From: Peptostreptococcus stomatis DSM 17678
GTDB lineage: Bacteria; Bacillota; Clostridia; Peptostreptococcales; Peptostreptococcaceae
Reading direction: 5' to 3'
Assembly (NCBI RefSeq): GCF_000147675.1
Contig: NZ_ADGQ01000030.1
Location: 1-38,246 of the forward strand
DNA: 38,246 nucleotides
Shown here: piece after piece, positions 24,145-33,902 of the stretch
How the letters are laid out: every line of letters starts with the position of its first letter
How positions within the stretch are numbered: position 1 is the first letter of the stretch
Translations under genes and position numbers: made by a program
The notes under the pieces: generated by a model
The model's database searches: none
Told to the model about the DNA's origin: nothing
What the model saw: the letters and a program-made list of their open reading frames with translations, nothing else

Positions 24145-25431
24145 ATGAAGTTTAAAAAATTACTAAGTCTAGCTGCAGTAGGTGTGATGACAGCTTCTGT
24201 GCTAGCAGGTTGTGGAAATTCTGGTGGCGGTAAGTCAGGTGGCGACCAGGTACAGTTGGATGTATTCCAGTTTAAGGTAGAATTCAAGGACCAGTTCAAT
24301 AAGTTGGCCCAGGAATATATGAAGGAAAATCCAAATGTTAAGATTAATGTAACTACTGTAGGCGGTGGTGGTGACTATGGTGCAGCACTAAAGTCTAAGT
24401 TCTCTTCAGGAAATGAGCCTACAATATTCAATATTGGTGGACCTCAGGACGTTAAGGACTGGATGACTAAGTTAGAAGACTTAACTGATGTACCAGTTGC
24501 TAAGGAAGCACTTCCAAAGACTCTAGATGGTGTAACAGTTGATGGTAAGGTATACGGTCTACCATTCAACCAGGAAGGTTACGGATTCATCTATAACAAG
24601 GCAATATTTGAAAAGGCTGGAATCAAGGCTGAAGAGTTAACTACTTATGCTAAGTTGGCAGAAGCAGTTAAGACTCTAGATTCTAAGAAGAAGGAATTAG
24701 GTTTAGATGCAGTATTTGCTCTACCAGCTAAGGAAGACTGGGTAACAGGACTTCACTTATCAAATGTATTCCTTTCTCCAGAATTTGACGGAGATATCAA
24801 CAAGGCATTTACAGCTAAGAATGTAGAATTCAAGTATGGTAAGCAGTTCAAAGATGTTCTTGATATGCAGAACAAGTACTCTGTGCAGCCAACAGCAAGC
24901 TTAGACTACTCTCAGCAGGTTGAAAAGCTGTTCTCTAACGGTAAGGTTGCTATGATTCAGCAGGGTAACTGGGTATACAATTCTGTAGAACAGATAGATG
25001 CTGACCTAGCTAAGAACATAGGCATGCTTCCTATACCAGTAGAAGGTGTTGCTGAAGGTAAGTTACCAGTTGGTGTTCCAATGTACTGGGCAGTAAACAA
25101 TACTAAGGATGACGCAACTAAGAAGGCAGCTAAGGACTTCTTAAACTGGGTTTATACTTCTGATAAGGGTAAGGAATATGTCCTAACTCAGTTCAAGTTT
25201 ATACCAGCATATAAGGGATTTGACGAATCTAAGATCGGTGATCCTCTAGCTCAGATAATCTACAAGTATGCAAAAGATGGAAACACAATTAACTGGGTAT
25301 TCATGGGATATCCATCAAGCTGGGGACAGAAGACTCTTGGATCAGAAATCCAGAGATATGTAAGTGGTCAGGCTAGTTGGGATGACATAGTTAAGACTTC
25401 ACAGAAGGCTTGGGGACAGGCTAGACAGTAA
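24145..25431 (+). CDS. Extracellular sugar-binding lipoprotein of the maltose-type ABC importer
   Basis: This 428-residue solute-binding protein (family 1, MalE-like) has a lipoprotein signal peptide ending in LAGC with the lipidated Cys23, then a Gly/Ser linker. The frame extends upstream to 24076, but AGGAGG at 24133-24138 and the signal peptide fix the start at ATG 24145. It captures malto- or isomalto-oligosaccharides outside the cell for the permeases encoded just downstream. The gene is unusually codon-biased and its product is almost free of arginine (two, both near the C-terminus) while Lys-rich, suggesting very high expression. A stable hairpin after its stop would favour more binding protein than permease. 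The exact sugar is inferred from the neighbouring enzymes. Confidence 0.9.
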   Translation: MKFKKLLSLAAVGVMTASVLAGCGNSGGGKSGGDQVQLDVFQFKVEFKDQFNKLAQEYMKENPNVKINVTTVGGGGDYGAALKSKFSSGNEPTIFNIGGPQDVKDWMTKLEDLTDVPVAKEALPKTLDGVTVDGKVYGLPFNQEGYGFIYNKAIFEKAGIKAEELTTYAKLAEAVKTLDSKKKELGLDAVFALPAKEDWVTGLHLSNVFLSPEFDGDINKAFTAKNVEFKYGKQFKDVLDMQNKYSVQPTASLDYSQQVEKLFSNGKVAMIQQGNWVYNSVEQIDADLAKNIGMLPIPVEGVAEGKLPVGVPMYWAVNNTKDDATKKAAKDFLNWVYTSDKGKEYVLTQFKFIPAYKGFDESKIGDPLAQIIYKYAKDGNTINWVFMGYPSSWGQKTLGSEIQRYVSGQASWDDIVKTSQKAWGQARQ

Positions 25432-25446
25432 TAAATGATTAAATTG

Positions 25447-25481
25447 AGGTGCTGCGTGTTGATTTCAACTTGTCAGCACCT
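25447..25481 (+). terminator. Intercistronic hairpin between binding protein and permeases
   Basis: AGGTGCTG (25447-25454) pairs with CAGCACCT (25474-25481), with an inner GTTG/CAAC helix, followed by TATTTT. As no new promoter is seen after it, it is probably a partial terminator or mRNA-stabilising element that sets the binding protein above the membrane subunits. Confidence 0.65.
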
Positions 25482-25509
25482 TATTTTGAAAAAGCAATAG
25501 GAGGCTATT

Positions 25510-26382
25510 ATGAACAAAAAATTAGGTAAAAATGGTCTATTTTTCTGGTTGTTTCTAGCACCAGTTTTAATAGCACTAATCATGGTAGTTGTTATTCCGC
25601 TTTTATACGGTGTTTACTATTCTTTCACAAACTGGGATGGTATAAACACGCCAGTATTTGCGGGTATCACTAATTATATACAACTACTGGGAGATGAAGG
25701 TTTTAGGAATGCACTTTGGTTTACTACTAAGTTTGCAGTAGTGTCAATTGTTTTGATAAATGCCATAGGTTTGGGATTAGCCCTGCTTGTTACACAGAAG
25801 TTAAAGGGTAGCAACCTAATGAGAACAGTATTTTTCATGCCAAACCTTATAGGTGGATTGATCCTAGGTTTTATCTGGCAGTTCGTATTTATCCAGGGAT
25901 TTGATGCCATAGGACAGGCAGTTGGAACACAAGCCCTACAGGGTTGGTTGTCAACTACTCGTACAGGTTTCTGGGGTTTGGTAATACTTACAGCTTGGCA
26001 GATGTCAGGTTATATAATGATAATTTATATAGCCCACCTAGAAGGTATACCAGAAGACTTGGTTGAAGCCGCCCAGATAGATGGGGCTAATGTCTTCCAG
26101 AGGTTTAGACATGTTATATTCCCACTAGTGGCGCCAGCCTTCACAGTAAGTATGTTCTTGACACTTTCTAACTCATTTAAACTTTATGACCAGAACTTGT
26201 CATTAACAGGTGGAGCGCCTTATAACTCAACTCAGATGGTTGCTATGAACATCTACAATACAGCCTTCTTGGAAAACAAGATGGCCTATGCCCAGTCAAA
26301 GGCACTTATATTCTTTATAATCATAGCAGTAATATCACTAACTCAGGTTTACTATAACAAGAAGAGGGAGGTGGAGATGTAA
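25510..26382 (+). CDS. Sugar ABC transporter permease, MalF type
   Basis: This 290-residue permease has about six membrane helices and starts with the typical WLFLAPVLIALIMVVVIPL segment. The EAA loop that contacts the ATPase is visible as EAAQIDGAN (Glu186 onward), followed by FRHVIFPLVAP. It lacks the extra N-terminal helices and large periplasmic loop of E. coli MalF, as is usual in Gram-positive sugar importers. ATG 25510 follows AGGAGG. The stop shares one base with the start of the MalG-type gene (TAATG), so the two permeases are translationally coupled. It forms the membrane channel with that protein. Confidence 0.92.
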   Translation: MNKKLGKNGLFFWLFLAPVLIALIMVVVIPLLYGVYYSFTNWDGINTPVFAGITNYIQLLGDEGFRNALWFTTKFAVVSIVLINAIGLGLALLVTQKLKGSNLMRTVFFMPNLIGGLILGFIWQFVFIQGFDAIGQAVGTQALQGWLSTTRTGFWGLVILTAWQMSGYIMIIYIAHLEGIPEDLVEAAQIDGANVFQRFRHVIFPLVAPAFTVSMFLTLSNSFKLYDQNLSLTGGAPYNSTQMVAMNIYNTAFLENKMAYAQSKALIFFIIIAVISLTQVYYNKKREVEM

Positions 26383-27203
26383 TGAGCAGTACAAAAAAGA
26401 AAAACATAATACTAGGTATTCTTGGAACAATATTGAGTTTACTTTGGTTGAGTCCATTTTACTTGATGGTAGTCAACTCACTAAAGACAAAGAAGGAAAT
26501 ATTTGAATCTCCACTTAAGTTAACATCAGGGATACAGTTTGAAAACTACAAGCAGGCAGCAGAAAATTTGAACTTTGCACAGACATTTACAAACTCTATA
26601 ATTATAACTGTTGTCAGCGTAATAATTATAATAGTATTTTCGTCAATGGCAGCATATGCCCTTTCAAGGGTTAAGTCAAAGGTTAGTTCAATAATCTTCT
26701 TCGTATTCGTTGCAGCCATGTTGATACCTTTCCAGGCAGTAATGATACCACTAGTATCATTCTTCGGTAAGTTGGGTATGCTAAACAGGCCAGGTATAAT
26801 GTTCCTGTACCTAGGATTTGGTTCATCAATGGCCATCTTCCTATACCACGGAACAATCAATGGTATATCAAGGTCACTTGACGAAGCGGCAATTATAGAT
26901 GGTTGTAATAGGTTCCAGGTATTCTGGTATATTATATTCCCAATCCTTAAGCCTATTACAGTAACAGTGGCTATCCTAAACACAATTTGGATATGGAATG
27001 ACTACTTGCTACCATCTTTGGTAATAAACAAGTTGGGTTCAGAAACTATACCGCTAAAGATGTTCTTCTTCTTCGGTGAGTATACTAAGCAATGGCACCT
27101 AGCCCTAGCTGGCTTGACAATAGCAATTATACCGGTAATCATCTTCTACTTTATAGCTCAGAAGCAGATTATAAAGGGTATAACAGCCGGATCAGTAAAA
27201 TAG
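26382..27203 (+). CDS. Sugar ABC transporter permease, MalG type
   Basis: This 273-residue permease has about six membrane helices, opening with ILGTILSLLWLSPFYLMVVNS. The EAA motif is DEAAIIDGCN (Glu168 onward) followed by IIFPILKP, where the cytoplasmic ATPase docks. The C-terminus (IIKGITAGSVK) is typical of MalG/MsmG-like proteins. Together with the MalF-type partner it forms the importer channel. The matching ATPase is the last gene of the cluster, after the metabolic enzymes, the arrangement often seen with MsmX-like shared ATPases. Confidence 0.92.
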   Translation: MSSTKKKNIILGILGTILSLLWLSPFYLMVVNSLKTKKEIFESPLKLTSGIQFENYKQAAENLNFAQTFTNSIIITVVSVIIIIVFSSMAAYALSRVKSKVSSIIFFVFVAAMLIPFQAVMIPLVSFFGKLGMLNRPGIMFLYLGFGSSMAIFLYHGTINGISRSLDEAAIIDGCNRFQVFWYIIFPILKPITVTVAILNTIWIWNDYLLPSLVINKLGSETIPLKMFFFFGEYTKQWHLALAGLTIAIIPVIIFYFIAQKQIIKGITAGSVK

Positions 27204-27235
27204 GTTTACAAACGTAGGGTTTTAAAGTCGCTAGT

Positions 27236-27258
27236 TCTATCTTAGTTAATAAGATAGA
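27236..27258 (+). other. Hairpin before maltose phosphorylase
   Basis: TCTATCTTA (27236-27244) pairs perfectly with TAAGATAGA (27250-27258) around a five-base loop. It has no T-run, so it is more likely an mRNA-processing or stabilising element than a terminator. No convincing promoter is visible between the permease and phosphorylase genes. Confidence 0.5.
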
Positions 27259-27301
27259 CAAGTGTAAAATGGCCAGAAAATCCACGGAACAAGGAGGGAA
27301 T

Positions 27302-29590
27302 ATGGAATTCGAATACAATGAATTTAAAGTAATTGAAAATGAATTAAATAAAGATGAACTAAGATTTTCGGAGAGCATAATGTCCCTTGCGAATGAGTAT
27401 ATGGGTATGAGGGGTAATTTTGAAGAAAAATACTCAGGAGATTCCCTACAAGGTACTTATATTGGGGGTGTTTGGTTTCCGGACAAGACTAAGGTAGGCT
27501 GGTGGAAAATTGGATATCCAGAATACTTTGGTAAGATGATAAATTCACCTAACTTTATAGGTATAGGTGTAAGTATAGATGGTCAAGAACTTGACCTTAA
27601 TGTAGAAGATATAGTTTCATACAGAAGAGAACTAGATATGGAAAAGGGGCTTTTAAAGAGAAGCTTTCAGATTAAAAGGTCTGGTAAGACTTTTCAGATA
27701 GGTGTAGAAAGATTTGTGAGTATAGATACTAAGGAAATATGTGCTATCAAGTATTCTGTTAAGGCCCTAGACTCTGATGCAGTAGTGGAATTTCTTCCAT
27801 ATATCGATGCTGATGTTGAAAATGAAGATTCTAACTACGAGGAAAAGTTCTGGCAAGTATTGGACAAGGGTGCCCATGAAAATACTGGTTACCTAGTTTC
27901 CAAAACTATAGAAAACAATTTTGGTGTTGAGAGGTTTACCATATGTAACTATATGGTTTCAAGACTATACTCAGACCAGGGTCAAGACTACAAGTTTGAG
28001 GCATCTATGGATGACGAATCTGTGTCAACCAAGGCGGTATCAAAACTGGGGCCTGGACAGGAACTTATCTTAGAAAAGATAATAGCCACAACGACTACTA
28101 GGGACCACAAGGAAGAAGACCTAGCACTTGTGGCAGGGGACCTTGCCAAGGAGGCAGCAGGGGCTGGTTATGACAACTTGTTTGAAAGACATGCCTTAAA
28201 GTGGAGACAGAGGTGGGATATAGCCGATGTAGTAATCAAGAACAATCCAAAACTACAGCAGGGTATTAGGTACAATATATTCCAGTTGTTCTCAACCTAT
28301 TATGGGGATGACCTAAGATTAAATATAGGGCCTAAGGGCTTTACAGGAGAAAAGTATGGTGGAGCAACCTATTGGGATACAGAGGCATATATTATACCTA
28401 TGTACCTATCTACAGCCCCACAGGAAGTTACTAGGAACCTACTACTATACAGGTACAACCAACTAGCTGAGGCCTACCATAATGCTAATATGCAGGGACT
28501 AAAGGGAGCCCTTTACCCAATGGTTACCTTCAATGGTATAGAGTGCCACAATGAGTGGGAAATAACTTTTGAAGAAATCCATAGAAACGGATCAATTGCC
28601 TATGCAATATACAACTATGCGAACTATACTGGTGACTATGAATACATAGTAGATTATGGTATAGATGTATTAGTTGGAATATCGAGGTTCTGGGCAGATA
28701 GGGTCCACTATAGCCAGAGAAATAGAAAATACATGATTCATGGTGTAACTGGACCAAACGAATATGAAAACAATGTTAATAACAACTGGTATACCAATAC
28801 TATAGCAGCCTGGACCCTTGAATTTACTATGGCCATGGTAGACAAGCTAGGAGATAAATTAGGCCCTAAGTTGGCAAGTTTGGATATTGACCAGGATGAA
28901 TTAGGTAGGTGGAAGGATATAGTTGACAATATGTATTACCCATACGATGAAGATTTGGGAGTCTTTGTCCAGCATGATACCTTCCTTGACAAGGACCTAC
29001 AGCCAGTTGATGCCTTGGCAGATAGCGACAGACCGCTTAATAAGAACTGGGCCTGGGATAAGATTTTAAGATCTTGTTATATAAAGCAGGCAGATGTCCT
29101 ACAGGGTATCTACTATTTTGGTGATAGGTATGCAGATGAAGAAAAGAAAAACAACTACCTATTCTATGAACCAATGACAGTTCATGAGTCAAGTCTATCA
29201 GCTTGTATACACTCTGTATTAGCTTGTGAAATTGGCTTAGAAGAAAAGGCGGTAGGCATGTATGAGAGGACGGCCAGGCTTGACCTAGATAACTATAATA
29301 AGGATACTGATGATGGCCTACATATAACAAGTATGTCAGGTGCCTGGATGTCTATAGTTCAAGGTTTTGCAGGTATGAGGACCTATGATGGTCACCTATC
29401 ATTTGCCCCAATCCTACCAGGTGACTGGGATGGATATAGCTTCAATATAAACTATAGGGGTAGGTTGATAAACCTAGATGTAAACCAGGATGAAGTATCT
29501 ATTAGTTTGAAAAAGGGAAGCCCTATAGACCTAGATATATACAAGGAAAAACACTTACTTGAAGATAAATTAGTAATAAAGCGAGGATAA
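27302..29590 (+). CDS. Maltose phosphorylase (GH65)
   Basis: This 762-residue GH65 enzyme catalyses maltose plus phosphate to beta-D-glucose-1-phosphate plus glucose in the cytosol. The general acid is Glu487 in the motif TGPNEYENN, the same number as in the Lactobacillus brevis enzyme. HNEWEITFEEIHRNG is typical of maltose rather than kojibiose phosphorylases; the trehalose enzyme is related and cannot be wholly excluded. The frame extends upstream to 27269, but AAGGAGGG at 27291-27298 sets the start at ATG 27302. The adjacent pgmB, which uses the beta-anomer of glucose-1-phosphate, supports the assignment. The alpha-glucosidase gene starts three bases after its stop. Confidence 0.92.
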   Translation: MEFEYNEFKVIENELNKDELRFSESIMSLANEYMGMRGNFEEKYSGDSLQGTYIGGVWFPDKTKVGWWKIGYPEYFGKMINSPNFIGIGVSIDGQELDLNVEDIVSYRRELDMEKGLLKRSFQIKRSGKTFQIGVERFVSIDTKEICAIKYSVKALDSDAVVEFLPYIDADVENEDSNYEEKFWQVLDKGAHENTGYLVSKTIENNFGVERFTICNYMVSRLYSDQGQDYKFEASMDDESVSTKAVSKLGPGQELILEKIIATTTTRDHKEEDLALVAGDLAKEAAGAGYDNLFERHALKWRQRWDIADVVIKNNPKLQQGIRYNIFQLFSTYYGDDLRLNIGPKGFTGEKYGGATYWDTEAYIIPMYLSTAPQEVTRNLLLYRYNQLAEAYHNANMQGLKGALYPMVTFNGIECHNEWEITFEEIHRNGSIAYAIYNYANYTGDYEYIVDYGIDVLVGISRFWADRVHYSQRNRKYMIHGVTGPNEYENNVNNNWYTNTIAAWTLEFTMAMVDKLGDKLGPKLASLDIDQDELGRWKDIVDNMYYPYDEDLGVFVQHDTFLDKDLQPVDALADSDRPLNKNWAWDKILRSCYIKQADVLQGIYYFGDRYADEEKKNNYLFYEPMTVHESSLSACIHSVLACEIGLEEKAVGMYERTARLDLDNYNKDTDDGLHITSMSGAWMSIVQGFAGMRTYDGHLSFAPILPGDWDGYSFNINYRGRLINLDVNQDEVSISLKKGSPIDLDIYKEKHLLEDKLVIKRG

Positions 29591-31255
<1,665 letters not shown>

Positions 31256-31272
31256 GCATGTAAGGTGGTTTT

Positions 31273-31914
31273 ATGATAAAAGGAGTAATATTTGACTTAG
31301 ATGGTGTCATAACTGACACGGCTAAATTACACTATATAGCGTGGAAGAACTTGGCCAATAGCATTGGCATTGACATCGATGAGGAATTCAATGAAAGCCT
31401 AAAGGGAATATCAAGAACTGATTCCCTGATAAGAATACTTGAGTATGGTGGTGTAAGAGACAAGTATTCAGACCAAGATATAAAAATTTTAACTGACAAA
31501 AAGAACGACGAATACGTAAAGCTTTTGGAAGATCTGACAAAAGAAGACATACTTCCAGGCATAGAAAACTTCATAAAAGAATTAAGAGATAACAATATAA
31601 AAATTGGGCTTGCATCGGTTTCTAAGAATGCCAGCAGGATTTTAGAAATTTTAGGCCTACTTGACCAGGTTGACTTTATAGCTGATCCGGCCAAGGTGGA
31701 AAAGAGCAAGCCAGCACCAGATATCTTTATAGAATCTGCTAGGGGAATAGGCCTAGCTATTGACCAGGTATTTGGTATTGAAGACTCCCAGGCAGGTGTG
31801 GAAGCCATGAGGGCTTGCAATATGAGGAGTGTTGGTATAGGTGTAGATGCAGACCTTAGACTTGAGACTACTCAAGACTTAAGTCTAGAAAAAATTGCTT
31901 TATATTTTGAATGA
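31273..31914 (+). CDS. pgmB: Beta-phosphoglucomutase
   Basis: This 213-residue HAD-superfamily protein has the nucleophile Asp8 and acid/base Asp10 in [14 protein letters not shown]. Motif II is IGLASVSKN and the metal-binding motif IV is [11 protein letters not shown]. It converts beta-D-glucose-1-phosphate to glucose-6-phosphate via beta-glucose-1,6-bisphosphate and so completes the maltose phosphorylase route without spending ATP on that glucose. AAGGTGG precedes ATG 31273 by four bases. It follows the alpha-glucosidase by 17 nt and overlaps the reading frame of the ATPase, whose true start is just after its stop. Confidence 0.94.
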   Translation: MIKGVIFDLDGVITDTAKLHYIAWKNLANSIGIDIDEEFNESLKGISRTDSLIRILEYGGVRDKYSDQDIKILTDKKNDEYVKLLEDLTKEDILPGIENFIKELRDNNIKIGLASVSKNASRILEILGLLDQVDFIADPAKVEKSKPAPDIFIESARGIGLAIDQVFGIEDSQAGVEAMRACNMRSVGIGVDADLRLETTQDLSLEKIALYFE

Positions 31915-31925
31915 GAGGTAAGATA

Positions 31926-33053
31926 ATGGCAACAGTAAAGCTAGAAAATATATGTAAATCATACGACAATGGATTCCAGGCGGCAAAAGATGTAAATATA
32001 GACATTAAAGACAAGGAATTTATAGTTTTAGTTGGACCATCGGGTTGTGGTAAGTCTACAACACTTAGAATGATAGCAGGACTAGAGGATATTACTTCTG
32101 GTACACTAAAGATTGATGATAGGGTAGTAAATGATGCAGAACCTAAGGACAGAGATATAGCCATGGTGTTCCAGAACTATGCCCTATATCCTCATATGAG
32201 TGTATATGACAACATGTCTTTTTCACTTAAGCTAAGAAAGATGGACAAGCAGGAAATAGACAAGAAGGTAAAGGAAGCTGCAAAGATACTTCAGCTAGAA
32301 AACCTATTAGACAGAAAGCCTAAGGCCCTATCTGGTGGACAGAGACAGAGAGTTGCCCTAGGTAGGTCTATAGTTAGAAATCCTAAGGTATTCTTGATGG
32401 ATGAGCCCCTATCAAACCTGGATGCTAAGCTTAGAACAGAGATGAGAGCCCAGATATCAAAGCTACACAAGGACCTTGGAGCTACATTTATATATGTAAC
32501 ACATGACCAGACTGAAGCCATGACAATGGGTGACAGGATAGTTGTAATGAAGGACGGTGTAGTTCAGCAGATAAACAAGCCTAAGGTTTTATATGACAAT
32601 CCAGTTAACAAGTTTGTAGCCAGCTTTATAGGTAGTCCCCAGATGAACTTTATGGATGCTGAAATCCTTAAAGATGGTGAAGATATAGTAGCAAGTCTAC
32701 CAGGTAAGGAAGTAAAATTCCTAATACCTAAGGGTAAGGCTGCCTTCCTTGAAGAAAAGGGATATGTAGGTAAGACTATTACAATTGGTATTAGACCTGA
32801 AGATATACATAAGGAGAAAGTATTCCTTGATATGTCTGAAAATAGCCAGTTTAAGGCCGATGTAGTAATCAGAGAGCTAATGGGAGCAGAGATATATGCT
32901 TACCTTAATTTCAAGGGAACAGAATTAATAGCAAAGTTTGATGGTAGAAGTGATATAATGCCAGGTCAGACTCTAGACCTAGCCCTTGATATGAATAGAA
33001 TGCACTTCTTTGATAAGGAAACAGAAGAAAATATCCTATTTGATGTAGAATAA
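31926..33053 (+). CDS. Sugar ABC transporter ATPase, MsmX/MalK type
   Basis: This 375-residue ATPase has Walker [10 protein letters not shown] (37-45), a Q-loop [10 protein letters not shown], the signature LSGGQRQRV, Walker [13 protein letters not shown] and the His-loop [12 protein letters not shown]-terminal TOBE/regulatory domain follows from about residue 240 ([10 protein letters not shown], then IGIRPEDIH). It energises sugar import with the MalF/MalG-type permeases upstream. In Firmicutes such ATPases often serve several importers. The frame opens at ATG 31911 inside pgmB, but GAGAGGT at 31913-31919 fits the ATG at 31926. It is the last gene of the operon and is followed by a strong terminator. 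Confidence 0.93.
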   Translation: MATVKLENICKSYDNGFQAAKDVNIDIKDKEFIVLVGPSGCGKSTTLRMIAGLEDITSGTLKIDDRVVNDAEPKDRDIAMVFQNYALYPHMSVYDNMSFSLKLRKMDKQEIDKKVKEAAKILQLENLLDRKPKALSGGQRQRVALGRSIVRNPKVFLMDEPLSNLDAKLRTEMRAQISKLHKDLGATFIYVTHDQTEAMTMGDRIVVMKDGVVQQINKPKVLYDNPVNKFVASFIGSPQMNFMDAEILKDGEDIVASLPGKEVKFLIPKGKAAFLEEKGYVGKTITIGIRPEDIHKEKVFLDMSENSQFKADVVIRELMGAEIYAYLNFKGTELIAKFDGRSDIMPGQTLDLALDMNRMHFFDKETEENILFDVE

Positions 33054-33108
33054 TATTTTCTATATTTCAAATGTTGTGTAGGATAATCCATAAATAATTT
33101 ATAAGAAT

Positions 33109-33149
33109 AGCCTTGGTGAGAGGAAAACTCCTCGCCAAGGCTGTTTTTT
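33109..33149 (+). terminator. Strong terminator of the maltose operon
   Basis: AGCCTTGGTGAG (33109-33120) pairs with CTCGCCAAGGCT (33131-33142), followed by GTTTTTTAT. On the minus strand it may also slow transcription from the small membrane-protein gene. Confidence 0.9.
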
Positions 33150-33207
33150 ATAAAAATATACTTTTTAAATAGACATAATAGGAGGGCTGTTTAAAATAGA
33201 TTACAGC

Positions 33208-33384
33208 TTATTTATTGACAGACTTTTTTCTGTAATTGAATATGTAATTTGAAAGAGTAAATATTAGCAATAAAAGTATATAATAGGGTATATTAGCTTG
33301 TCTATTATTGACAATAGAGTAAATGATTGAAATTACAAATAATATTATACAATAAATTTCTTTTTTAATAAATGTATTTAGCAT
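33208..33384 (-). CDS. Small two-helix membrane protein, unknown function
   Basis: This 58-residue frame reads from ATG at 33384 to TAA at 33208. AGGAGG is placed eight bases before the ATG. A near-perfect promoter (TTGACA, 17 bp, TATATT) lies about 40 bp further upstream on the same strand. The peptide has two hydrophobic stretches (about residues 11-25 and 33-48) separated by NNRQANIP, and ends in the basic YRKKSVNK, so it probably spans the membrane twice with both ends inside. I recognise no family. It lies back to back with an ABC transporter of the peptide-antibiotic-resistance type, so a role as an immunity or accessory peptide is conceivable but unproven. Confidence 0.6.
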   Translation of the reverse strand: MLNTFIKKEIYCIILFVISIIYSIVNNRQANIPYYILLLLIFTLSNYIFNYRKKSVNK

Positions 33385-33423
33385 AGTGAATTTCCTCCTA
33401 AAAATATTCGTTATCTATCAACC

Positions 33424-33452
33424 AATATATCATCTATAAAATATCATGTCAA
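33424..33452 (-). promoter_or_regulatory. Near-consensus minus-strand promoter for the small membrane protein
   Basis: On the minus strand TTGACA (33447-33452), a 17-bp spacer and TATATT (33424-33429). This is the best -35/-10 match in the window, and the ribosome site AGGAGG follows within about 30 bp. Confidence 0.75.
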
Positions 33453-33902
33453 TAATAATCATTAATTAATTTAAAATTTTCAGAAAATTAATATCTTCTG
33501 GATAGCGTTTAAGGAATATGACTGAAATAATTATTGGAGTTTATTATATAAAACCTGGGCGTCTAAATATATATAACTATTTTTCTTGTTAATTTTGGTG
33601 ATAATGTATATATGGGGTCAGAATTCATATTAATATACAGAATAAATATAAAAATAAAAAAATTCTTGAAAAAATGTTAAAAATATTTTATGATTTAGTT
33701 AAGAGGTCTTATAGAGATTCATCATGAGATAGTTTATAAAAAATGTAATAAGTAATAGATAATCTAGTCTTTCAAGTAAAAACACAGTGTATGTAAAATA
33801 AATGAGTCCTTTATTTATGACATATTAAATAGCAATACGACTGTGGCTCAAAATTAAATTTTACTATTTAAATATCTAATATAGTTTAAGGGGAGAAATA
33901 AT
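33453..33902. other. AT-rich spacer before the ABC transporter
   Basis: These 450 bp contain no open frame I can support on either strand. The only clear element is AAGGGGAG (about 33889-33896), the ribosome site of the permease gene. A promoter for that gene must lie here, but no single -35/-10 pair stands out in such AT-rich sequence. The base composition is clearly more AT-rich than the maltose region. Confidence 0.5.

Noticed and set aside
24006-24299. 97-codon minus-strand ORF over the importer promoter and signal peptide
   Set aside because: It is the shadow of the binding-protein gene and its leader, with no translation signals.
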